Below, piece after piece: positions 18,715-26,596 of a stretch of 64,000 bases of DNA; within the stretch, counting starts at the first letter, position 1; each line of letters begins with the position of its first letter. The stretch lies in assembly GCA_964372115.1 (NCBI GenBank), contig CAYJPN010000008.1, positions 105,534-169,533 of the forward strand, written 5' to 3'. The notes beneath the pieces are model-generated. The model saw only the letters and a list, made by a program, of their open reading frames with translations. It was not told the DNA's origin and ran no database searches. The translations under genes were made by a program, and so were the position numbers. The DNA is from CG2-30-36-16 sp964372115. Its GTDB lineage: Bacteria; Bacteroidota; Ignavibacteria; Ignavibacteriales; Ignavibacteriaceae.

Positions 18715-18998
18715 TTAAATTTCGGTAAGAAGTATTTTTAATTCCATGTTCTTTTTTGAATAATTCTCATCGTACTGATTAAATATTTGAGGCATTCCGC
18801 CCCATCCGACATATTTAACTAATATTGCTTTTTCTTCGGCAGTCGCATAACGGTTTTCACTTAGGAGGGTTTTTAATGTGCGTATCGCGGCAATGTTATC
18901 TTTATATTTTCTCTCAAAATTAAAACTCTCACCGAGCTGATCTTTTTCGGTGATGATGTAATTTTCAGAATCTAAAGCGGAAGATGATTCGCTTTAAC
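18715..18998 (-). pseudogene. Fragment of a phage/ICE-type helicase-methylase
   Basis: A stop-to-stop frame of about 94 codons with no start reads ITEKDQLGESFNFERKYKDN, then AAIRTLKTLLSENRYATAEE, then LVKYVGWGGMPQIFN. This matches the N-terminal region of the very large SNF2/DEAD helicase plus N-6 methylase proteins of integrative elements and phages, whose hallmark is the KYVGWGG segment. The remaining >1000 residues expected are missing and the frame stops at 18715. Read as the scar of a lost mobile element. Confidence 0.7.
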
Positions 18999-19025
18999 CA
19001 GTTCTTCCGCTAACATCTGAGTATG

Positions 19026-19169
19026 TCAGCGTATTTTTATTCGATAAGCATTAATCAAAGTATCTGATGCATTCATCACTTCATAGTCTTTAAGATCATT
19101 TTGGTTTTGATAGACACGCACAATCGCAAATTCAATATTTTGCAAGACGTCAAAATATTTTTCATCCAT
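19026..19169 (-). CDS. Small protein, probably truncated, of an unnamed family
   Basis: A 47-codon frame starting MDEKYFDVLQNIEFAIVRVY and ending NAYRIKIR. It resembles the N-terminal half of a small (roughly 90 aa, from memory) uncharacterised protein found near mobile and plasmid genes. Frames downstream are broken and run into the helicase-methylase fragment, so this is probably truncated too. A weak purine-rich stretch precedes the ATG. It may be expressed but is likely non-functional. Confidence 0.45.
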   Translation of the reverse strand: MDEKYFDVLQNIEFAIVRVYQNQNDLKDYEVMNASDTLINAYRIKIR

Positions 19170-19257
19170 GGTTTACCTACCTATTTTATGTTGTTTAAAA
19201 ATTGATATTGTAACTTACTCGTAAAACAGTTTAACAAAAGCGTAACAACAAAGTTGC

Positions 19258-19848
19258 TCACATTTTCCGATTGTCTTTAATTATTTGCATAATTCGCTTA
19301 AAATATTCTTCAAAAGTTTCCCCTGATTTTAGAGGAATATTTTCTAATGCCGCTCCAAAAGAATCCAGCAAATTATTGTACTTTTTAAAAGTTTCTTCCA
19401 ATAATTTTTCATCATCGGTGTCCCAGTAGTTACCTTCATCTATAACTTTAAATTCAGAGAAATATTTCTTGTTCAGATATTTGAGCAAGTGAACGATAAG
19501 TTTATGAGTGGCGCTTCCGGCAAATTGTGTTTTTACTGAAAGCATGTATAAATATTTTTGATAATCTTCGTCGGTTGAATTACCAAAGAATTTCAAGTTT
19601 GGAGTGCTGCTCATTCTTCCATTAGATAAAAAGCATAAATTAACAGTTTCACATTCCGGTGGAGTAAAACAAATCCCGTAAATCTTGTTGGTGTAATCAG
19701 TCTTACCAATTTCATCAATAGAGAAATTTTGCTCAAAAATATGATACTTCCAATTATATATTTCTGCAATGTCTTTGACTTCTTCGATCATTTCCGAAAG
19801 AGAAGCATACTCGTTGAACCGACCGCTGTAATGAATTGTTAAGCCCAT
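19258..19848 (-). CDS. Hypothetical cytoplasmic protein (196 aa)
   Basis: I do not recognise a named family. There is no signal peptide or membrane segment. The protein starts MGLTIHYSGRFNEY and continues with mixed alpha/beta sequence and acidic helical stretches; the C-terminus is helical (GETFEEYFKRIMQIIKDN). Proteins beginning GLTIHYSG are widespread singletons in Bacteroidota and often lie in accessory regions. It sits between the helicase-methylase scar and the first palindromic repeat, inside the defence island. Confidence 0.6.
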   Translation of the reverse strand: MGLTIHYSGRFNEYASLSEMIEEVKDIAEIYNWKYHIFEQNFSIDEIGKTDYTNKIYGICFTPPECETVNLCFLSNGRMSSTPNLKFFGNSTDEDYQKYLYMLSVKTQFAGSATHKLIVHLLKYLNKKYFSEFKVIDEGNYWDTDDEKLLEETFKKYNNLLDSFGAALENIPLKSGETFEEYFKRIMQIIKDNRKM

Positions 19849-19960
19849 TTTAAATTCTAATATTCATTTTTTTATCGTGCACACTTTTGTTTTCTTATTT
19901 GCTTTTTTATGTTCACTTTACGTTAAACAGGGACTGCCATAAATTATCTTTTCTATTCGT

Positions 19961-20042
19961 GTTTATTCGTGTAATTCGTGGCAACCAACTTCCCGCCACT
20001 AATGGCACGAATGTTCACGAATTTATTTAGCTCTATATTTTT
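19961..20042. repeat. Palindromic repeat copy 1 (with ORF6N-tail block)
   Basis: About 80 bp with arms like GTTTATTCGTGTAATTCGTGGC and GCCACTAATGGCACGAATGTTCAC around a ~12 nt loop, followed by the block that encodes the last ORF6N codons (KYRAK-stop on the minus strand). Copies 2 and 3 lie at 32244-32325 and 32419-32502. Confidence 0.85.
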
Positions 20043-20384
20043 GTTTTGGTTCTTTTAATTAAAAACCAATTTGTTTCTTCGGAATTCTTAAGATTTCTGA
20101 GGTGGTCACAATTTGTGACCACCTCAGATATATCTTCAATAGTAAGCCCAAATCTAAAATCTTCAGAAACTCGTTCTTAATTTCTCTTTATTTGTTCTAT
20201 CAGCCGACTTTTCTATACCTCGGCATCCGGCCCCATGTTTTTCTTTGGAGTAATCTTCCGGCTTTCCTCTTTTATTTACCACCACTCTTACCTCGTAACA
20301 AAACTTATAGCCGAGACTAATTTTGGTGCAGCCTGTAGTTGGGTTCCATGTTGATTCTGTCCATTCTATTTTTGAGTATTTCAT
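20023..20384 (-). pseudogene. Chimeric remnant: DUF5131 N-terminus joined to an ORF6N gene end
   Basis: Reading on the minus strand, the first 30 codons (MKYSKIEWTESTWNPTTGCT...) match the start of the DUF5131/three-Cys-motif family, but the middle Cys of the cluster is Tyr (LGYKFCY). After an unassigned stretch the sequence becomes ORF6N-like: NKEKLRTSF then a frameshift, RFGLTIEDISEVVTNCDHLR, another break, and PKKQIGF-stop-LKEPKQKYRAK-stop. The last part is nearly the same as the end of the intact ORF6N gene at 32482. Frameshifts and stops make it a pseudogene produced by recombination of two neighbours. Confidence 0.75.
20096..20128. repeat. 33-bp perfect palindrome inside ORF6N remnant
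   Basis: 16-bp arms around a single central base (core GGTGGTCACAA/TTGTGACCACC). The intact ORF6N gene has the same palindrome at 32804-32834 with a paired change (CAC to CGC and GTG to GCG). Confidence 0.9.
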
Positions 20385-20466
20385 ACAAATCTTAAATTAA
20401 TATTAGGAATTAATAGTTTTGCAGATTTAGAATTACCCTTTAACCCTATAATTACATCATGAATAA

Positions 20467-21330
20467 TTAAGCTTTCTTAATCCATTCATCATAGCGAATG
20501 ATGTTTTTCGATTCAACATCTTTTTCAATTTGAGTTTGAAATGCATCTAAACTTGGTCTGATAACCAAATCGTAATTAGCTTTTTTGTTCCAGGTATTAA
20601 GCTTATCCATATAGAGTTCTTTTTCAGGATTGTTAGCCTGCTCTTCTAAAACAAGCATCTTGCATTCTTTCGGGGAGAAAAGTTTGGGGTATGTTTTTGA
20701 CAGTGCGTCGAAAAGAGTAATAGTTTTAAAAAGATTTTGTTGAAGAGTATCTTCCTGCAAATCCAGATTGATTATCTCACCGGCATATATGACACCATTG
20801 CCACCAATAAAATCTATCTTTGAACTCCCGATTAAAAATTTGCCGATTGAATTCTCTTTAAAATCGTAACCTATATTTAACTTTTCTCTTAATAAAACAT
20901 TTGATTCTAATTTCTTTCTTAATTTTCTTCCTAATCTTTCATGTATTTCTTTTTTCGAAAGAGAAAATTTGTCTGCACCTTCTTCATAATAATCTGCAAC
21001 GAATTTTAAATAAAGTTCGTTAAACTTTTGGTTTAAATCTTCGCATTCAATAATCTGAGTTTTTGAATATCTAATGTTCCCATTCGCATAAACAGCATTA
21101 TAATCCAAAGTTTTTTTATCGTATGTCTTAGCGCTTATCTCCTCAATAGCTAATTCGATCAATAACGATTTTTTTATGCCGTATGCAGTATTTATTCTTT
21201 TTAATCTTTCTGCTGAAATTTTAGCGAGAGAAAAATGAGTTTCTTCAGAGATCAGAATTAAACCAATACCAAAACCTTCATCACGGTTGGTATCAGGATA
21301 ATATTTTACGATGGATAGATAACCTTTCAT
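20467..21330 (-). CDS. DUF3037-like protein
   Basis: A 287 aa soluble protein whose start (MKGYLSIVKYYPDTNRDEGFG, with GIGLILISEE) resembles the DUF3037 family, known mainly as partner genes of HipA-like kinases. The middle is helical and charged; the C-terminus contains a mixed region around FLIGSSKIDFIGGNG. One base separates its ATG from the stop of the upstream HipA-like remnant, so the two were an operon. Function unknown; partner of a HipA-type kinase by context, which here has lost its kinase domain. Confidence 0.6.
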   Translation of the reverse strand: MKGYLSIVKYYPDTNRDEGFGIGLILISEETHFSLAKISAERLKRINTAYGIKKSLLIELAIEEISAKTYDKKTLDYNAVYANGNIRYSKTQIIECEDLNQKFNELYLKFVADYYEEGADKFSLSKKEIHERLGRKLRKKLESNVLLREKLNIGYDFKENSIGKFLIGSSKIDFIGGNGVIYAGEIINLDLQEDTLQQNLFKTITLFDALSKTYPKLFSPKECKMLVLEEQANNPEKELYMDKLNTWNKKANYDLVIRPSLDAFQTQIEKDVESKNIIRYDEWIKKA

Positions 21331-21331
21331 C

Positions 21332-21673
21332 TTATAAACCTATTTCTTTTAATAAAATGTCAAATTGTTTTTTGACTAGATATTTTCTTGTATTAATAAA
21401 ATTAAAAATTGCTTCTTTTTCTACACTATTTATTCCCCACTCAAGAGGAATATTGTCAAGAATTTTATAAATGGTTTTATCAGTTAAAGCTGAAATAGCC
21501 ACGCAAATATCTTGCTTAACTTTATCAAAAAATAAACCGTATTTAAAATAAAGTTTTTGAAACAAAACAGCATCAACAAGATTTTCACCGATTGAGGGGA
21601 GTTCATCAACTTCTTTTTCTAAATCGTTATAATTTAGCTCTGAAAATATACTTGAATGGTCAATCGCAAACAA
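21332..21673 (-). pseudogene. C-terminal remnant of a HipA-like kinase
   Basis: The frame is open from about 21728 but has no ATG near the start; TTG at 21673 is the first possible start. Sequence begins LFAIDHSSIF, which fits the metal-binding end of a HipA-like kinase active site (IDHG/IDFG), followed by a helical C-terminus (LDNIPLEWGINSVEKEA). The N-terminal ATP-binding lobe is absent. HipA-type kinases of this subgroup (HipA_2) are found beside DUF3037 genes, which is the arrangement here. It is probably not a functional kinase. Confidence 0.55.
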
Positions 21674-21792
21674 TTTTAGAATGATTAATAAAATATTTAG
21701 GAAAGCAAAACGTGGAGATGTTTATGATAAAGTATTAAAAAAAAGAATAAAATGAATTAAAAACTTTAAACCAAAAATAATATAGAACCGAA

Positions 21793-24342
21793 TTATGAAA
21801 TCCTAATTTCCTGTTCTATTTCAATTTCATTTTCAATTTTAATTTGTTGATAAACTTCTAAGTTACCACCTAAGTCTTCAAAGCTTACCGCCAATGCATA
21901 TTGAACTTCGAGATTCGGATCTTTATCCCATCCACGCATTCCAGTCACAGCGATTGAAAATTCAGATGGCAATTTATTGGAGGGAACAATAACCCAATCT
22001 TTTTGTAAAGTTGAATCATTTAATGCAATTGATTTTACACCCATATTTTTTTGACGCCCTAAATACCACGGTATTGAATCATGCTGTACTATTTCTGAAT
22101 CACTTTCTTCATTTTCTATCGTCCTAATATCCTCTTCATCTTCAAGCATCCGATTCCGAAAGTTATTAAGCGGTTCATCAAATCTCGAACTTTCCCATTT
22201 CACCCAACCTGAAAAATATGATTTAGTCAACCTTCTAGTTCTTCTTGGTTTGGCTTTATATGATAGTGATACCTCAATCAAAATGTTTTCATCAGAACCC
22301 GGTCGTTTAAGTTCACCAGGTATTTTTATAGTATAAATATGAAGGTTTTTAGGTTTGACTTTATCGGAACCAATAAGTGTAATTCTAGACGGTCCGTTAT
22401 CAGTCGACCTATCTAATGAGGCTAATCCATAACCCCATACTCTCAAATATTTTTCTTTTCCTTCTGTATCCGCTGGAGGTTCATTCAAAGGCCATCTAGC
22501 ACCATTAGCTATAAGTACTTTATATATTAGTGCAGATTCCGATGGTAATAATTTTTGTAGTTCTGCTGCAATTTTAGTAACACCAGGAGTGCTAAATGAA
22601 GTTCCAACAGCATCTTTAGCATATGCGGGTCCCGGCAGAAAGGTCGTCCTTATTAATTCTAAAGAAGTAGCAGGATCATCTCGTAGAGTAATAGATACGC
22701 CTCCCTTTGAAGTTACAAAATCACCACCAAATTCTACAACATCTGGTTTAATAGTGTTCCATATTCCTAGACCTGCTCTTGAAAAAGAAGATATATCATT
22801 TCGCTTCCCAAATGATTTTTCAAAAGCAGTTTCATATTCACCTACACATAACGAACCAACCGTTAGACCGAGAAGTGATTGTCCTGGGTCAGCAACTCTT
22901 GAAGATTTCTCCAAGAGATAATTTGGATAATTTCTACCACTATTTAAATGGTCAAGTATCCCCGGATTATGATTCCCTGAATCAGGTAAATTCCCAGAAG
23001 AAATAATTACTAAAATGTCATTTTCGAATGATAATTTATCAATTGAAGCGGCCCAAGAAGACATATGTTTAGTTCTACACGGATTAGAATTATTTATGCT
23101 ATGATTAAAAATTTTTGTGCCTAGAGGTAAATAATTTCTAATAATGTCTTGAATCAGTTGGGCTGGTGAAAATCGAGAAGGGATTTTATTGTTTGAATCT
23201 AAGACTTTAGCATTCTGTATCCAGTATTGAAAATATATATATCCAGTTCTAGGTATAATCTCACCGTACAGAATTCTTCCAGCAACTTTTGTCCCGTGTC
23301 CACCTCCCTTAACATCATCACTTGTAGTACTCCCTCCAATAAAATTCTTTCCACTATTTGGATCTATCCCATCTTGCAAAAGAATATGATTTTCTTGTAT
23401 ACCACTATCAATTACACAAATTTTAGGAGCAATTGTATCAGGAGGATAAGTTATTATATCGAGAGTTGTTTCACCTTCTAACTCATTAGAGATATCAGCT
23501 TTTACTTCATCAGCTTCCGTAACATCAAAAACATAAGGATAGTTAAGAACAAAATCTTTTAATCCTTTTCCTGAAACTCTAATGCGACAGTCAAATGAAT
23601 CTTCATAATCTATAAAAGAACTTAAGAATTCACCGTTATATCCATTTACAATGAAGTGAGTTAATTCCTCTTGCCTCTCCATCGCTTGTGAATCTCTTTT
23701 CACCTCGTAGTTATGTTTCCAATTATTAAGCTTCTCGGAATAATTTGTATCAGCTTCATCAGCCTTGTGAACAGGTGCTTCACTCATTCTTAAATAATTT
23801 GCAATTGAAATATCTAAAATATATAATTGGTCATCTTGAATAGTTTCCCACTTAATTTTAAGTTCTTCAGAAAGAATTTGTTCAATCCTCCAGGCTGACC
23901 CAGTAACTATTTCCCAAAGTTTTGCAGCAACATTTTTATGCCCACCTGATTCATGGATAAAATAATCAATTTTTTTTCTCAATTTTTTTAGATCAATATC
24001 GGAAGATGAGCCTATGATATAACCATTTTCACTTTCCGAAATAACATTTATGCCAAATAATGTTTCTATGTTATCTGGGGTCCAATTATCTGGATCAATC
24101 CTCAAAAATAATGGAGATGAATCAGGTAAGTTTGGCAATTCTTCTTCAATTCTCTCGATCTTTTTTTGCTTCCAAAAATTAGAAAGTATATCAACATTAT
24201 TCTTTAATTCTTGCCCATGTAATGTTCGGTTAGAAGATTTATTAATTGTAGTTTGATTTTCTTTTGGTGGGATAGGAATCGGTTTTTTCTTTTTCGCCCC
24301 TGCGATTTTTTCGGGAATTTGTAAGTGGGGAAAGTCAGACAT
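21793..24342 (-). CDS. Subtilisin-like (S8) serine protease, IetS-like
   Basis: An 849 aa cytoplasmic-type subtilase with no signal peptide. The catalytic triad is intact: D312 in ICVIDSGIQ, H349 in GGGHGTKVAG and S582 in GTSFSTPG, with the oxyanion Asn region in ISSGNLPDSG. A ~300-residue N-terminal region and a ~200-residue C-terminal beta-rich region flank the protease. The AAA ATPase gene ends 8 nt upstream. ATPase-plus-subtilase pairs of this layout are known as IetAS, described as a plasmid incompatibility module and later as an anti-phage system. The protease target is unknown. Confidence 0.85.
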   Translation of the reverse strand: MSDFPHLQIPEKIAGAKKKKPIPIPPKENQTTINKSSNRTLHGQELKNNVDILSNFWKQKKIERIEEELPNLPDSSPLFLRIDPDNWTPDNIETLFGINVISESENGYIIGSSSDIDLKKLRKKIDYFIHESGGHKNVAAKLWEIVTGSAWRIEQILSEELKIKWETIQDDQLYILDISIANYLRMSEAPVHKADEADTNYSEKLNNWKHNYEVKRDSQAMERQEELTHFIVNGYNGEFLSSFIDYEDSFDCRIRVSGKGLKDFVLNYPYVFDVTEADEVKADISNELEGETTLDIITYPPDTIAPKICVIDSGIQENHILLQDGIDPNSGKNFIGGSTTSDDVKGGGHGTKVAGRILYGEIIPRTGYIYFQYWIQNAKVLDSNNKIPSRFSPAQLIQDIIRNYLPLGTKIFNHSINNSNPCRTKHMSSWAASIDKLSFENDILVIISSGNLPDSGNHNPGILDHLNSGRNYPNYLLEKSSRVADPGQSLLGLTVGSLCVGEYETAFEKSFGKRNDISSFSRAGLGIWNTIKPDVVEFGGDFVTSKGGVSITLRDDPATSLELIRTTFLPGPAYAKDAVGTSFSTPGVTKIAAELQKLLPSESALIYKVLIANGARWPLNEPPADTEGKEKYLRVWGYGLASLDRSTDNGPSRITLIGSDKVKPKNLHIYTIKIPGELKRPGSDENILIEVSLSYKAKPRRTRRLTKSYFSGWVKWESSRFDEPLNNFRNRMLEDEEDIRTIENEESDSEIVQHDSIPWYLGRQKNMGVKSIALNDSTLQKDWVIVPSNKLPSEFSIAVTGMRGWDKDPNLEVQYALAVSFEDLGGNLEVYQQIKIENEIEIEQEIRIS

Positions 24343-24350
24343 TGTTTTCT

Positions 24351-25340
24351 TTATTTATCATTTGTATTTATTTCTGATAATATAGTTTCTAAGTTTTTTC
24401 TATATACAATGTTTTCACCATTAATTATCGCCATTTTAGCAGCATCCTGACCAACCTTAACTACTTGCGCGCCAGAAAATCCTTTCATTTTTTCAGCAAA
24501 TTCCAAAAAATTAATATCGATATCTACTTTGATAGCCGAAAGAGTCCATTCTAGGAGTTTTGCAATTTCTTTTTTACCGGGTTTTGGAATTTCTAATACT
24601 TCGTCAAATCTTCTAAATAATGCTTTATCAATAGATGTTTCCAAATTAGTTGTAGCAATCAAGAGACCTGGAGCATCAAATTCATCCATTAGAAATAATA
24701 GCATGTTGACCATTCTAAACATTTCTCCAACATCTTGTCCGTAATCTCTTGACTTAGCAAAAAAATCAAATTCATCTAATAAAAGTACACTTGGGAATTT
24801 TTTTACACTTTCAAAGAGTTTTTTCAAATTTGTCGCTGACTCACCCAAGTAAGATGAAATTATAGATTCAAATCTAACTTTTAGAAATGGAAGACCTATA
24901 TTCCATGCAATCCTTTCAGCCCCCAAACTTTTACCACAACCAGGCGGACCGTATAAAAGAATTTTATGTCTTGGTTTTAAACCATTATGCGCTAGTCTTT
25001 CTCGAGCAACATATTCTTTTTCAATTCTCCGAAATCTATCTTCAGTTTTTGGTGGAAGTACCATAAAATGTCTAAGAGATTCTCTTGATATTTGCGTTGC
25101 TAATGGTAAATTATATCTTTGACTTACAGGTATATCTTTAGAAAAAATATTTCTCAATTCTTTTTGTAAACCAACAGTACTTTTTATATTCGAATCCAAT
25201 ATGTTTCTAAGTTCTTTTGCTAGAAAGGTATGCCCTTTTTTTTCTTCATCTTCAATTATCTTAAATCCAATTTTCACAATGTCATCACTTGGCGTGCCAT
25301 CAATCGATTTAAACAATCGTTTTAGTATTTCTTTAGTCAT
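24351..25340 (-). CDS. AAA+ ATPase, IetA-like partner of the subtilase
   Basis: A 329 aa ATPase of the FtsH/classic AAA type. Walker A GPPGCGKS is at 131-138, Walker B VLLLDEFD ends around D189/E190, sensor 1 is ATTN near residue 230 and the arginine finger region is ALFRRFDEVLEI. The ~120-residue helical N-terminus could hold the substrate or partner site. It is the first gene of the pair with the S8 protease (8-nt gap). The likely job is to regulate or feed the protease during phage or plasmid invasion, inferred from IetAS. Confidence 0.85.
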   Translation of the reverse strand: MTKEILKRLFKSIDGTPSDDIVKIGFKIIEDEEKKGHTFLAKELRNILDSNIKSTVGLQKELRNIFSKDIPVSQRYNLPLATQISRESLRHFMVLPPKTEDRFRRIEKEYVARERLAHNGLKPRHKILLYGPPGCGKSLGAERIAWNIGLPFLKVRFESIISSYLGESATNLKKLFESVKKFPSVLLLDEFDFFAKSRDYGQDVGEMFRMVNMLLFLMDEFDAPGLLIATTNLETSIDKALFRRFDEVLEIPKPGKKEIAKLLEWTLSAIKVDIDINFLEFAEKMKGFSGAQVVKVGQDAAKMAIINGENIVYRKNLETILSEINTNDK

Positions 25341-25702
25341 TTGGTATTAATTCTAAGTAATAATTATGAAAGACTTATGTAAAACCAATTTTATACATTG
25401 GTTGTTTTATTTATATTTTTATTTGAGTTTAGAAATCAAAAAAGTAAAATTTCTACGGTTATTAACTTAAGAAAATCTAAATCAAAAATAAGATATTAAT
25501 TCGATTCTCCAAAGTGACTTCGAACTACTGCTATTCCAGTGCCTCTCTCAACACAGTTTGCAGCAGTAAGTTTGTTTATTCTTTGCTTTGGTTTATGTTT
25601 TTCCTTTTAACCGCTGAGGGCGCGGAGTAACGCAAAGTTTAAGTCTCTGCATTTATAAATGAGCTTTTTCAAAAGTCATATCTCAAATTTCTCATACTTT
25701 TC
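25341..25702. other. Gene-free spacer with a repeated-phrase element
   Basis: I see no gene here. At 25609-25637 there is a GC-richer phrase (AACCGCTGAGGGCGCGGAG followed by TAACGCAAAG) of a type scattered in intergenic DNA of many Bacteroidota and other bacteria. A weak inverted repeat (AACCAA/TTGGTT) lies near 25383-25404. The rest is AT-rich. Confidence 0.5.
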
Positions 25703-25815
25703 TTAACTTATTATTTTCTCAATCTCCGGGTCTATTACCTTCACTTCCTCATAAGTTAATTCATACAGTTTGTAAACCATTATGTCTATCGTCTTCCAAG
25801 TGCTTTGTGGCAGCT
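25703..25815 (-). pseudogene. R-M gene 3' tail, copy 3 (decayed)
   Basis: Minus-strand translation reads IDIMVYKLYELTYEEVKVID then PEIEKIIS-stop, matching the end of the R-M enzyme at 28843 (IDIMVYKLYNLTYEEVEIID). The upstream side is frameshifted (GCACTTGGAAGACG in place of the intact reading) and an in-frame TAA replaces a Lys codon. It lies 22 nt past the DUF5131 gene. Confidence 0.8.
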
Positions 25816-25837
25816 TGGGGATTTTGTTGTTTAATAC

Positions 25838-26596
25838 TTAATCTTTGAACGAACTTTGCGATTTTTTTAATTCGTTAGGAAACTCGTTCCACTGTTTCCC
25901 TCTGAAAACTCTCCCATTTACTTTTTTATTACGCTTAATTTCATCAGCGCCCCAGGTGCCCCATTGTTTAAAGAAGAAAGCGACATTTTGTGCTTTGCAT
26001 TGCCGAAAAATTTCTTCAACCCATTCCTTTTTAATAGGTCTTGCTCTTCTTCCGGATTCACCGCCAACTATTGCCCAGTGAATATCCTTGAGATTAATTT
26101 CTTCAACTGCACCAATCAATGGCTCAAAAGAAATAAATCTAATTTTTGCTTTAATTTTTCTTAATGAATCGATCCGCTTTTTGAATGCTGCATTTTCTAC
26201 GCTTACACCAAGCCAAACATTAGCAGGAACATCATTTCTAGAAAAATATTCTAACATAATTTTATCTCGTTTGGTAAGGACTTGATAGATGTGCTGCGGA
26301 GTTTTTTTAATAACATCAAATATCATATCCAAATAATCAAATGGCATTTCTTCGTGGAAAAGATCACTCATTGAATTAACAAAAAATTTTGTGGGCTTTT
26401 TGATTTTCAGCGGCTCTTCCAAACGATGTGGTAATATTTTAAAAGCAAAACCATCTTTATAGTCTTCAATTCCCATTGCGTTCAATCGCTTTGCAAAAAC
26501 TTCAGCATAACAGAACTTACAACCGGCAGAAACTTTATCACATCCGATGCTAGGGTTCCAGACTTTTTCAGTCCATTCGATCTTAGTGTTTTTCAT
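25838..26596 (-). CDS. DUF5131 (phage Gp37/Gp68) family, three-Cys-motif protein
   Basis: A 252 aa protein with a radical-SAM-like cysteine cluster: C19, C26 and C29 in WNPSIGCDKVSAGCKFCYAE. FVNSMSDLFHEEMP, YQVLTKRDK, VWLGVSVEN, RFISFEPLIG and WAIVGGESG are the other family blocks, and FFFKQWGTWG ends it. Phage and defence-island members have no agreed function; an Fe-S cluster is inferred from the Cys pattern. The start overlaps the stop of tcmP by 4 nt (ATGA), so the two are translated together. A broken second copy of its N-terminus lies at about 20295-20384. Confidence 0.9.
   Translation of the reverse strand: MKNTKIEWTEKVWNPSIGCDKVSAGCKFCYAEVFAKRLNAMGIEDYKDGFAFKILPHRLEEPLKIKKPTKFFVNSMSDLFHEEMPFDYLDMIFDVIKKTPQHIYQVLTKRDKIMLEYFSRNDVPANVWLGVSVENAAFKKRIDSLRKIKAKIRFISFEPLIGAVEEINLKDIHWAIVGGESGRRARPIKKEWVEEIFRQCKAQNVAFFFKQWGTWGADEIKRNKKVNGRVFRGKQWNEFPNELKKSQSSFKD

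Noticed and set aside
25383..25404. Terminator-like inverted repeat after the DUF5131 region
   Set aside because: Only six paired bases and no proper T-run; too weak to call.
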